From: Ancylomarina sp. 16SWW S1-10-2
GTDB lineage: Bacteria; Bacteroidota; Bacteroidia; Bacteroidales; Marinifilaceae
Length of the DNA: 32,287 bases
NCBI RefSeq assembly: GCF_009669305.1
Contig: NZ_SADB01000033.1
Span: 1 to 32,287 of the forward strand
Reading direction: 5' to 3'
Part shown: positions 26,020 through 32,287 of the stretch, one piece after another
How the letters are laid out: each line of letters begins with the position of its first letter
Position numbering within the stretch: position 1 is the first letter of the stretch
The notes under the pieces: generated by a model
Told to the model about the DNA's origin: nothing
The model's database searches: none
What the model saw: only the letters and a program-made list of their open reading frames with translations
Made by a program: the position numbers and the translations under genes

Positions 26020-26472
26020 ATGGAGGAAGCAATTAATCCATTTTCGGATGAATATTTTATGAGACAAGCTTTGGAAGAAGCCCATAAAGCCTTTGATGAA
26101 GGCGAAATTCCTGTGGGAGCTATTGTGGTATCTAATAATAGGATTATTGCAAGAGCTCATAATTTAACGGAACGATTGAACGATGTGACTGCCCATGCCG
26201 AGATGCAGGCTATTACTGCTGCTGCCAATTATCTAGGTGGAAAATATTTAAAAGATTGTTCGCTTTATGTGACACTTGAGCCATGTAGTATGTGTGCTGG
26301 AGCTTTGGCTTGGTCTCAAATTAGTCGAGTTGTTTATGGTGCTAGTGATTCGAAAAGAGGTTTTACAGCATTTTCACCTTCTCCATTGCATCCAAGAACA
26401 GAGCTTGTAACTGGTATTCTAGAAATGGAGAGTGCTAATTTAGTGAAGCTTTTTTTTGCTAAAAAAAGGTAA
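26020..26472 (+). CDS. tadA: TadA-type deaminase
   Basis: This 150-residue zinc deaminase most probably converts adenosine-34 to inosine in tRNA-Arg. The zinc and catalytic motifs are HAE (59-61) and PCSMC (88-92). The N-terminal MRQALEEAHKAFDEGEIPVGAIVV and the downstream GASDSKRGF also fit TadA better than free-base guanine or cytosine deaminases, but a related nucleoside deaminase cannot be excluded. A T/A-rich stretch resembling a -7 box ends less than ten bases before the ATG, so the messenger may be leaderless; this is a weak inference. Confidence 0.9.
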   Translation: MEEAINPFSDEYFMRQALEEAHKAFDEGEIPVGAIVVSNNRIIARAHNLTERLNDVTAHAEMQAITAAANYLGGKYLKDCSLYVTLEPCSMCAGALAWSQISRVVYGASDSKRGFTAFSPSPLHPRTELVTGILEMESANLVKLFFAKKR

Positions 26473-26754
26473 AATGATTGTTTTACTGTTCCTAATTTTG
26501 AAACATCAAACAAAAGCCCTAATTTAGTCGCTTGAAAATCTGAAATGAGTAAACAAGGGTTTATTAGGGGTAATTTAACCTTTTTACCTATTTAAGATTA
26601 CTACAATTCCAACCATTTATATCATCCATCTCTCTTTGTTGAAAGTGTTTAAAATCTTTTATAGATTTGTGTAAGCTTGCGCAATGTATTTTAGGATAAA
26701 TTGTTTTAAGGCTTTATCTTTTTTTGAATATGAAACATTAATAAAATAAATACT

Positions 26755-27471
26755 ATGAGTGCACACAACAATGCCAAAATGGGCGATATTGCAGAAACTG
26801 TCCTTTTACCTGGAGATCCATTAAGAGCAAAATATATTGCAGATAACTTCTTGGAAGATGTTGTTTGTTATAATGAAGTGAGAAATATGTTGGGTTTCAC
26901 AGGAACCTATAAAGGTAAACGTGTTTCTATACAAGGAACAGGTATGGGGATTCCTTCAATAGGTATTTATACTCACGAATTAATTACTCAGTATGGTGTG
27001 AAAAATGTAATTCGTATTGGTACTTGTGGTTCTTTTAATCACGATGTGAAAGTATTCGATGTTATTCTTGCAATGACTTCTTGTACTGATTCAGCAATTA
27101 ATAAAAACCTTTTTAAAGGGATGGATTATGCTCCATGTGCTGATTTTGGATTGTTGAGCGATGCATATCAGGTAGCTAAAGAACAAGGTTCTCACATTAA
27201 AGTTGGATCAACCCTAACGTCTGATATCTTTTATCATGACCTAGAAAACAATCCAGAACCATTTAAAATTTGGGCTGACTATGGTGTACTTGCTGTAGAG
27301 ATGGAAGCCACTGCTTTATATACAATTGCAGCTCGTCATAAGGCTAAAGCATTAGCTATTTTGACAGTTAGCGATCATATTTTAACAGGAGAAGAGACAA
27401 CCGCTGAAGAGCGCCAAACATCATTGACTACAATGATTACAATTGGTTTGGAAACTGCAATCAAGCAATAA
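26755..27471 (+). CDS. deoD: DeoD, purine-nucleoside phosphorylase
   Basis: DeoD splits purine nucleosides with phosphate to release the base for salvage. The 238-residue length is that of the hexameric, low-molecular-weight bacterial type. Family signatures: [14 protein letters not shown] (about 17-30) with phosphate contacts, the [16 protein letters not shown] block (about 62-77), [17 protein letters not shown] for nucleoside binding, and [10 protein letters not shown] with the catalytic aspartate near 206. The 282 bases before it hold no gene. A terminator follows. Confidence 0.97.
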   Translation: MSAHNNAKMGDIAETVLLPGDPLRAKYIADNFLEDVVCYNEVRNMLGFTGTYKGKRVSIQGTGMGIPSIGIYTHELITQYGVKNVIRIGTCGSFNHDVKVFDVILAMTSCTDSAINKNLFKGMDYAPCADFGLLSDAYQVAKEQGSHIKVGSTLTSDIFYHDLENNPEPFKIWADYGVLAVEMEATALYTIAARHKAKALAILTVSDHILTGEETTAEERQTSLTTMITIGLETAIKQ

Positions 27472-27497
27472 TTTAGATCAGATTAGATTGCATTTTT

Positions 27498-27532
27498 AAA
27501 GGAGAAGCTTTGGGGAGTTTCTCCTTTTTTTG
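27498..27532 (+). terminator. Terminator after deoD
   Basis: AAAGGAGAA pairs with TTTCTCCTTT and is followed by a T-run. Confidence 0.9.
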
Positions 27533-27633
27533 TGTCCAAACATTGTCTTTGAGCTTAAGTGCTTGCTATTTTGTGTTCCATTTTGCTGGAATTGGAGTTT
27601 ATATTTTAATATAAATTTTATTTTTTGTTCTTT

Positions 27634-27682
27634 CTCGGGCTTAAAGTCCATCTTAATTTAGCCCGAAGGCAAAGCCTCGGGA
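27634..27682. repeat. Overlapping inverted repeats between deoD and the LytTR gene
   Basis: Two hairpins share the arm CCCGA (27662-27666): TCGGGCTTAAA with the TTTAGCCCGA that ends at 27666, and CCCGAAGGC with GCCTCGGG (27662-27681). They cannot form at the same time. The GC-rich element stands out in an AT-rich gap and looks like an intergenic repeat of the phylum. The rest of 27533-27795 shows no gene. Confidence 0.5.
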
Positions 27683-27795
27683 AAAGTTGTGGATTATATC
27701 ATACGCACTGAAATGGCAGGTTAAATGCAAACGTTAATTTCTTCCCACTTTAAATTCTACTTCTGAATTATTCTTATAGATTTGAATTTGACATT

Positions 27796-28557
27796 TTAAC
27801 CTAACCAAATTTTAAATTCTTTAACTCTTTCTCGACTCACAATAATTTCATCTTCCTGATAGGTATTCATTTTAATTTTCAGACGGCTGTTAGAGTAGGC
27901 TATAATATCCTTTATCGAATCGATATGGATATAATATTTCCGACTGACTCTGAAGAAGACAAGAGGATTGAGTAATTCTGCCAATTGTTCTAGTGAGTTA
28001 TCTATAGGATAGCTTCGACCTGTTTTTGTATAAATAAAACTGGCTTTATTCTCAGAGTAAAAACATTCCACATCCTCGGTTTTGATACTTCGGATATGTT
28101 GCCCCACTTTTACCGTAAACCGTTCCTTATAACTATTTTGATATGATGCTAACAGTTGCTGAATCTGCTTCATTGGTATGGATGCTTGCTGTTTTTCTTC
28201 TGTTGGCTTAAGATGGATGTATTTTTTTATTGCGTTTTGTAGTTCATCCTTATCGATGGGTTTAAGTAGATAGTCAATACTGTTGAGCTTGAATGCCTTT
28301 AATGCATATTGATCGTATGCAGTTGTAAAAATAATGCTCGATGTGATTTTTATATCTTCGAATATCTCAAAACTCAAGCCATCGGAAAGTTGAATATCCA
28401 GAAAGATTAATTCGGGCTGTTTATTTTCACTAAACCATTCTTTGGCTTTGGCTACCGAGTGGAGTGTTTTTACAACCACGATACCTTCAACGTTCAGCAT
28501 ACGCTCTAACCTACGAGCTGCAGGTTTTTCATCTTCTACTATAACTACATTCATCAT
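27796..28557 (-). CDS. LytTR-family response regulator
   Basis: This 253-residue regulator has an N-terminal receiver domain (about 3-118) and a C-terminal LytTR DNA-binding domain (about 150-250). The phosphorylation site is Asp54 in LIFLDIQLSDG; the acidic pair Glu8-Asp9, the TTAYDQYA switch and the Lys of YLLKPID are in place. The LytTR part shows VKVGQHIRSIKTEDVECFYSENK and FFRVSRKYYIHIDSI. Its start shares one base with the stop of the kinase gene (TAATG), so the two are translationally coupled and form a two-component system. The target genes are unknown. Confidence 0.95.
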   Translation of the reverse strand: MMNVVIVEDEKPAARRLERMLNVEGIVVVKTLHSVAKAKEWFSENKQPELIFLDIQLSDGLSFEIFEDIKITSSIIFTTAYDQYALKAFKLNSIDYLLKPIDKDELQNAIKKYIHLKPTEEKQQASIPMKQIQQLLASYQNSYKERFTVKVGQHIRSIKTEDVECFYSENKASFIYTKTGRSYPIDNSLEQLAELLNPLVFFRVSRKYYIHIDSIKDIIAYSNSRLKIKMNTYQEDEIIVSRERVKEFKIWLG

Positions 28558-29597
28558 TATAAATTGGGAATAAGAGGAAGTTTAACACAAAATTGTTCTG
28601 GCGTTTCATCTATAATCACATCGGCATTGGTGAAATATTTATAGCGAGCTTTAATATTTTCTAAACCTAGATTGTGTGAAGGTTGCCGAATGCTTTTTTT
28701 ATTAATGTTATTACTGATTACTAAATAATCGTCCTGTGTTTTTATGCTGATAAAAATTGGTTGTTCATCCGAAATAATATTGTGCTTAAAAATGTTCTCA
28801 AGTAAAATTTGAAAGGCCAATGGGATGATTAAATCCTTCATTCTGCTGGCATCAATTTCACTGCTAAAATTCACGCCCTCTTCGAATCGAATCTTCTGAA
28901 GAAAGACATATTGCTCTGCAAAATCTAACTCCTCTTCTATACTTACCAGTTCTTTATCTTTCTGATCGAGAACATAACGGTAGATATACGATAATCGATT
29001 AATAAATTTATGTGCTGTCGCAGGATTTTCATCTACCAAAGAAGAAAGTACGTTTAAGCTATTAAATAAAAAATGAGGATCGACCTGATTTTTTAAGGCT
29101 TCGTATTGCGAGGCAATATTCTGATTTTCGAGTAAGGCTTTTTGTGTTAAAGCAACTTTTAATGCCTGCATAGAACCCTTTGCATGAAAAAAGGCCGAAA
29201 TACCTAATGATAATACAATGTAGAAAAGGTGCATCCACAAATATTGACCCTTAAAAAAATGTTCAAAAGGAAGATTTTGAAGTTTCACTAACAAATAATA
29301 ATCAATAAGTAGAATAACTGTTACAACATAAACAACAGTGATAATTATTCCCCACACAAGGCGTTTCTTTCCCTGTGATTGCCAGTTGAATTTATAATCT
29401 AACAATGTTGAAATAACACTAGAACCCATAGCTAGACCAAAGCAATACATGCTCGAAATAATTATTGCAGAATAGAATATATCCCAATTTAATCTATTGA
29501 CCATTATTAGAAGTGTTATTACGATTGATATGAGAGTCAATCGTAAAGACAATCTTAGATCTTTTTTTAATTTACTTTTTAATTCGCTAGTCTGCAT
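28557..29597 (-). CDS. LytS-like sensor histidine kinase
   Basis: This 346-residue membrane kinase has four hydrophobic helices in its first 140 residues (about 20-33, 40-60, 81-100, 120-137) with very short loops, so it has no periplasmic sensing domain. A helical linker (about 140-170) leads to the His_kinase domain with phospho-accepting His175 in NQVDPHFLFNSLNVL, then the ATPase with the N-box QILLENIFKHN and GLENIKARY. This is the class that pairs with LytTR regulators. Its start overlaps the end of the upstream TPR gene by 11 bases. Confidence 0.95.
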   Translation of the reverse strand: MQTSELKSKLKKDLRLSLRLTLISIVITLLIMVNRLNWDIFYSAIIISSMYCFGLAMGSSVISTLLDYKFNWQSQGKKRLVWGIIITVVYVVTVILLIDYYLLVKLQNLPFEHFFKGQYLWMHLFYIVLSLGISAFFHAKGSMQALKVALTQKALLENQNIASQYEALKNQVDPHFLFNSLNVLSSLVDENPATAHKFINRLSYIYRYVLDQKDKELVSIEEELDFAEQYVFLQKIRFEEGVNFSSEIDASRMKDLIIPLAFQILLENIFKHNIISDEQPIFISIKTQDDYLVISNNINKKSIRQPSHNLGLENIKARYKYFTNADVIIDETPEQFCVKLPLIPNL

Positions 29598-30219
29598 TTT
29601 GTGCTTTCAGTAATAGGTTAGCTCTTTCTTTTCCCCAATTTGGATAAAAGGCTGAAGGTGCTTTAAAGTTATCAAACTTTTTTAATGATGCTTTTATCAT
29701 CTCATAAAAGGATTCTGTATCGTTCCCGAAATATTTTGCCGAGTTAATTTGATATTCGGCTAATAAATAAAGTGGACGTGGGTTATTTTCGTCTAATTCT
29801 ATCGCTTTACGATAATCCTCAATAATAACTGCCGATAATCTTTGTCCGTTGTTCATAGGGTCTAAAGTGACCCAAGCCGTATTGATGAGTCCTTGCAAGC
29901 AGAAAAGTTCTGAGTTATTACGAGATATTTTATTTGCCTTATCGAGAGATTCTTGAGCCTGTTTAAGTAAGGCTGGAGCATGCTCTTTTTCTTTTCTCGA
30001 TAGGACCTGTGTTGCCGATATCAATCCAATATAATAATTGGGAAGCCAATTTTCTTTCTCGTTGGCAGCAATACGCTCGAATAAAGCTATAGCCTTCATA
30101 GGTTTTTGTTTGCCCCACAATTGCAAGGCCTCACTCATTCCTTTTTCATATTTACTTTGTGCCGAACTGATTAAAATCTGGCTACATAGAAGCAGAAGTA
30201 TTAGTGCAATTTTTTTCAT
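29587..30219 (-). CDS. Secreted TPR-repeat protein of a LytS/LytTR operon
   Basis: This 210-residue protein has an N-terminal signal peptide (cleavage near SSAQS, about residue 20) and no lipobox with cysteine at the expected place, so it is probably soluble in the periplasm. TPR-like helix pairs cover most of it (for example EALQLWGKQKPMKAIALFERIAANE near 30-54, and DYRKAIELDENNPRPLYLLAEYQINSAKYF). It is the first gene of the operon and overlaps the kinase by 11 bases, so it may be a sensory or accessory partner of the kinase; this is inferred from context only. The exact function is unknown. Confidence 0.82.
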   Translation of the reverse strand: MKKIALILLLLCSQILISSAQSKYEKGMSEALQLWGKQKPMKAIALFERIAANEKENWLPNYYIGLISATQVLSRKEKEHAPALLKQAQESLDKANKISRNNSELFCLQGLINTAWVTLDPMNNGQRLSAVIIEDYRKAIELDENNPRPLYLLAEYQINSAKYFGNDTESFYEMIKASLKKFDNFKAPSAFYPNWGKERANLLLKAQNAD

Positions 30220-30420
30220 GATATTCTTTTTTTAGTTTGTGATAGTAAAATTGTTGAATACAAGAGGGAGTTCAAAAAGAGATTGACCCAATTGTCGATT
30301 TATACGGCTGAACTGTATATGTGGTCTTCATATTGATTGGATAAGACATTTAGATTTTGGCTCTAAGTCGATTTAGGTGGGTAATATGTCTTTATTAATC
30401 TTTTTTTTATGATTTAGCAA

Positions 30421-30500
30421 TTGGGCTTTCCGCCCAAACCCGACATCATTTCTTGTCTTGAAACAAGAAACGAAGCAAAGAAATTCAAGGCTACTTTTTA
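30421..30500. repeat. Intergenic repeat-like element with two hairpins
   Basis: TTGGGC-TTTCC-GCCCAA (30421-30437) is followed by TTTCTTGT-CTTGA-AACAAGAAA (30450-30470) and a GAAGCAAAGAAATTCAAGG segment. I recall very similar wording as a common intergenic repeat in Bacteroidota genomes, but only one copy is in this window. It lies in the 765-base gap between the TPR gene and the TonB receptor. Confidence 0.5.
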
Positions 30501-30610
30501 AATATTTTTCTTATTTTCCTCAGTCTTAAGTGCGACTAGGTGATTTTCGAACAAGTTCTCAACTTCCCAGTCTTTCTAAATCCTTCGTTAAACATAAATT
30601 ATTTAAAAAA

Positions 30611-30691
30611 ATGCCAGCTCTTAAGACGCTCAAAAAAAACATTCCTTTCATTTCAACACTAGAGTTAACTGTATCTTTATCAAAATCATAG
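30611..30691 (+). CDS. Possible 26-residue small ORF
   Basis: A short plus-strand frame begins at an ATG after an A-rich stretch (TTATTTAAAAAA), the kind of upstream sequence many Bacteroidota start codons have. It encodes a basic, partly hydrophobic peptide (MPALKTLKKNIPFISTLELT...). A rho-independent terminator follows within a few bases of its stop. I recognise no family and found no clear promoter, so the evidence is only the arrangement; a non-coding RNA ending at the same terminator is equally possible. Confidence 0.25.
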   Translation: MPALKTLKKNIPFISTLELTVSLSKS

Positions 30692-30693
30692 AT

Positions 30694-30733
30694 GATTGCA
30701 ATAAAAACGTTTAGGACGTTATTGCTTTTTTAA
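30694..30733 (+). terminator. Terminator-like hairpin with no clear upstream gene
   Basis: GCAATAA-(AA)-ACGT pairs with ACGTTATTGC across TTAGG, with a two-base bulge, and is followed by TTTTTT on the plus strand. No long plus-strand gene precedes it back to 30236. Confidence 0.65.
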
Positions 30734-30984
30734 CTTTCTTTTTAAATAGTCCCGAATATGGCTGAATTTGATTAACCATATGGGAAGAGGGGGTATTATC
30801 AAATCGATAATAATTTAAGAAGTAGATTAATTTTATTTAGTTCATCCTTTTCAGGGATGATAACTAACATGATTACCATCGCATTCTTCAAGTGTGGTTA
30901 TTTAAATTTAATCACTTCGTAATATATAATAGCTTCCTACTGTATTCGACATAGAGCTTTAATTCTCTTGTAGACCTAACTATT
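30734..30984. other. AT-rich gap with small hairpins, no gene seen
   Basis: Small inverted repeats occur: TATTATC-AAATC-GATAATA (30794-30812) and TCATCC with GGATGA (about 30842-30861). The second could be a weak 3' end for the TonB-receptor transcript, but it lacks a clear T-run. Confidence 0.4.
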
Positions 30985-32287
30985 TTACAGATTATTCAAT
31001 TGATTTTTCTTTTTGTTTTTACTGAGGGTGATAAATAAACCAGCAAAGAAGAATCGTTTGGTATCTGGTTTTATGGCCTGTCTTTCGAATTGGCCTGTAG
31101 CGTTTGGTTTGCTGCTGTAGTCGTAGTTATAAATGGCATTCTGTCCCAGTACATTTGTTGCTGAGCAGTGAAAAATGCACTGTTTCGATATCAGCCACGA
31201 CCAACTAAGACTCAAATTACTGTAGTGCTTAGTTTTTTCAGCCATAAATGCTGTCTCGTTGGGATCATTGTAGGCTCTGCCACTGGCAAATTTGTAATTG
31301 AAACCCACTTGCGATCGCAAAGCCGCTATCCAGTATTTACCCACCACCGATAGGTTGTGTTTGTTGCTGAAATTTACCTTTGCTAGTTTGGGATAATCAT
31401 TGTAATTCCTTTCGGTATCCAGATAGGAATAGGATATCCAGTATTGTAGATTTTTAAAGGTTTTGTCATCTTTCCAAAAAATATCTAAACCTTTAGCATA
31501 TCCATAACCTGTGTTGTTGTAATTTATCGATCTATTTTTATCCACGGCCTCATATTTAATCAGTCGAGAATATTTTTTATAATACAATTCTGTTCTCAGC
31601 AGGCGCTTGTTTTTGGTGTACTGATAATTGAAAAGATATTGTTGGCTTTTTTCTTCCTTCAGATGTTCTTGCTTTATTAAAGTTGTATTGTTGGGCAATT
31701 GATAAAATTCTCCAAAAGCGAATGATAATTGACTGTGCAGACTCGTTTTTTGTGCGATGGATAAGCGGGGAGCAAGTTGAAGTTTTTTGTTATAATCACT
31801 ATACTCAGCTCGAATACCCGTAGTTAGTACGGTGTTTTTAGAGAAATAAATATTGCTTTCGGCAAAAGTGGCTGCCAGCTGATTGCTTTGTGTTTTATCT
31901 TGTTTCCAATCTGGGTTTTTTAGGCTGACTTGTGTTTGAATATCTGTTAAGAAATAATCTGCACCCATGCTGATATTGATGCTTTCAGAAGGTATATATT
32001 TAAGCTTAAGCTTTAATTGCGCATTGTTCTCTTTTGTTCCCAATCTGATTAAATCGACCTTTTCTTTTTTGTCATTCGTTGCAAAACTGGTACCTGTTGT
32101 TAATAGCAACTTATCGCTTAGCATGCCTTTGTAAGAACTATTGATGTATAAGTCCATCTCCTTGGTTTTGTAGCTTATTTTTTCAGGAGAGTCTATGGTT
32201 TTCTGCTGTAGCTGAAAGTTGGTGTAATCGTAGCCCGTGTATAATTTAAACAAACCTTTTTCAAATTGATGACGGTAAACTGCTTCA
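30985..32287 (-). CDS. TonB-dependent receptor, C-terminal part (cut by window edge)
   Basis: This is the C-terminal part of an outer-membrane beta-barrel protein. The frame remains open to the last base of the window (it reads EAVYRHQFEKGLFKLYTGYDY at the edge), so the start and the plug domain lie outside; about 433 residues are visible. Alternating strands, many aromatic residues and phrases such as LTTGIRAEYSDYNKKLQLAPRLSIAQKT and SYSYLDTERNYNDYP are typical of TonB-dependent receptor barrels that import siderophores, vitamins or glycans. The C-terminus ends RFFFAGLFITLS followed by a short basic tail (KNKKKNQLNNL), longer than the usual aromatic end. The substrate is unknown. No SusD-like partner follows, so it is not a typical glycan-uptake pair. 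Confidence 0.87.
   Translation of the reverse strand, partial: EAVYRHQFEKGLFKLYTGYDYTNFQLQQKTIDSPEKISYKTKEMDLYINSSYKGMLSDKLLLTTGTSFATNDKKEKVDLIRLGTKENNAQLKLKLKYIPSESINISMGADYFLTDIQTQVSLKNPDWKQDKTQSNQLAATFAESNIYFSKNTVLTTGIRAEYSDYNKKLQLAPRLSIAQKTSLHSQLSFAFGEFYQLPNNTTLIKQEHLKEEKSQQYLFNYQYTKNKRLLRTELYYKKYSRLIKYEAVDKNRSINYNNTGYGYAKGLDIFWKDDKTFKNLQYWISYSYLDTERNYNDYPKLAKVNFSNKHNLSVVGKYWIAALRSQVGFNYKFASGRAYNDPNETAFMAEKTKHYSNLSLSWSWLISKQCIFHCSATNVLGQNAIYNYDYSSKPNATGQFERQAIKPDTKRFFFAGLFITLSKNKKKNQLNNL

Overview
The window reads as a chromosomal segment of an AT-rich Bacteroidota bacterium, most likely a Bacteroidales/Marinilabiliales-type anaerobe or facultative anaerobe. This is inferred from several signs: the 5S rRNA type; promoter -7 boxes of the TAnnTTTG kind in front of several genes; few Shine-Dalgarno sequences; a LytS/LytTR pair; a TonB-dependent receptor; a phosphate-selective porin; and the Bacteroidota gene order sigma-54 activator - lptE - TPR protein - secG. 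No phage, plasmid, CRISPR array, intact insertion sequence or tRNA gene was recognised. Most of the window is core metabolism.

Layout. 1-376: the end of an rRNA operon with two tandem 5S genes, each followed by its own terminator. 494-600: a decayed third 5S copy. 599-844: a 92-bp direct repeat, each copy carrying two short palindromes. 921-7223 (minus strand): M18 aminopeptidase, then the phosphate uptake cluster pstS-pstC-pstA-pstB-phoU. 7551-11399 (minus): a C4-dicarboxylate antiporter, a periplasmic asparaginase and an OprO/P-like porin. A Crp/Fnr-family regulator is transcribed divergently at 11782-12459, and two TGA-N6-TCA palindromes lie between it and the dcu gene. 12815-13762 (plus): a radical SAM protein. 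13997-16413 (minus): a MATE transporter and KdsB. 16625-19882 (plus): sigma-54 activator, LptE, TPR-like protein, SecG. 20094-22052 (plus): groES-groEL. 22222-23948 (plus): an acyltransferase with two small unknown genes. 24086-25846 (minus): AspS. 26020-27471 (plus): TadA and DeoD. 27796-30219 (minus): a TPR protein, LytS-like kinase and LytTR regulator in one overlapping operon. 30985-end (minus): the C-terminal part of a TonB-dependent receptor.

How the genes work together. The Pst system captures and imports phosphate, and PhoU tunes signalling; the nearby porin may supply the outer-membrane step. Asparaginase makes aspartate in the periplasm, and the Dcu carrier can exchange it for succinate or fumarate, which suits fumarate respiration; the divergent Crp/Fnr regulator probably controls this. 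KdsB and LptE belong to lipopolysaccharide synthesis and export. SecG and GroES/EL serve protein export and folding.

I found no clearly new multi-gene system. The observations most worth checking lie between genes: the compensating changes in the tandem 5S units, the decayed 5S ending at a REP-like repeat, several intergenic elements that look repetitive, the paired Crp/Fnr-type sites, and a terminator near 30700 that follows only a 26-codon ORF.
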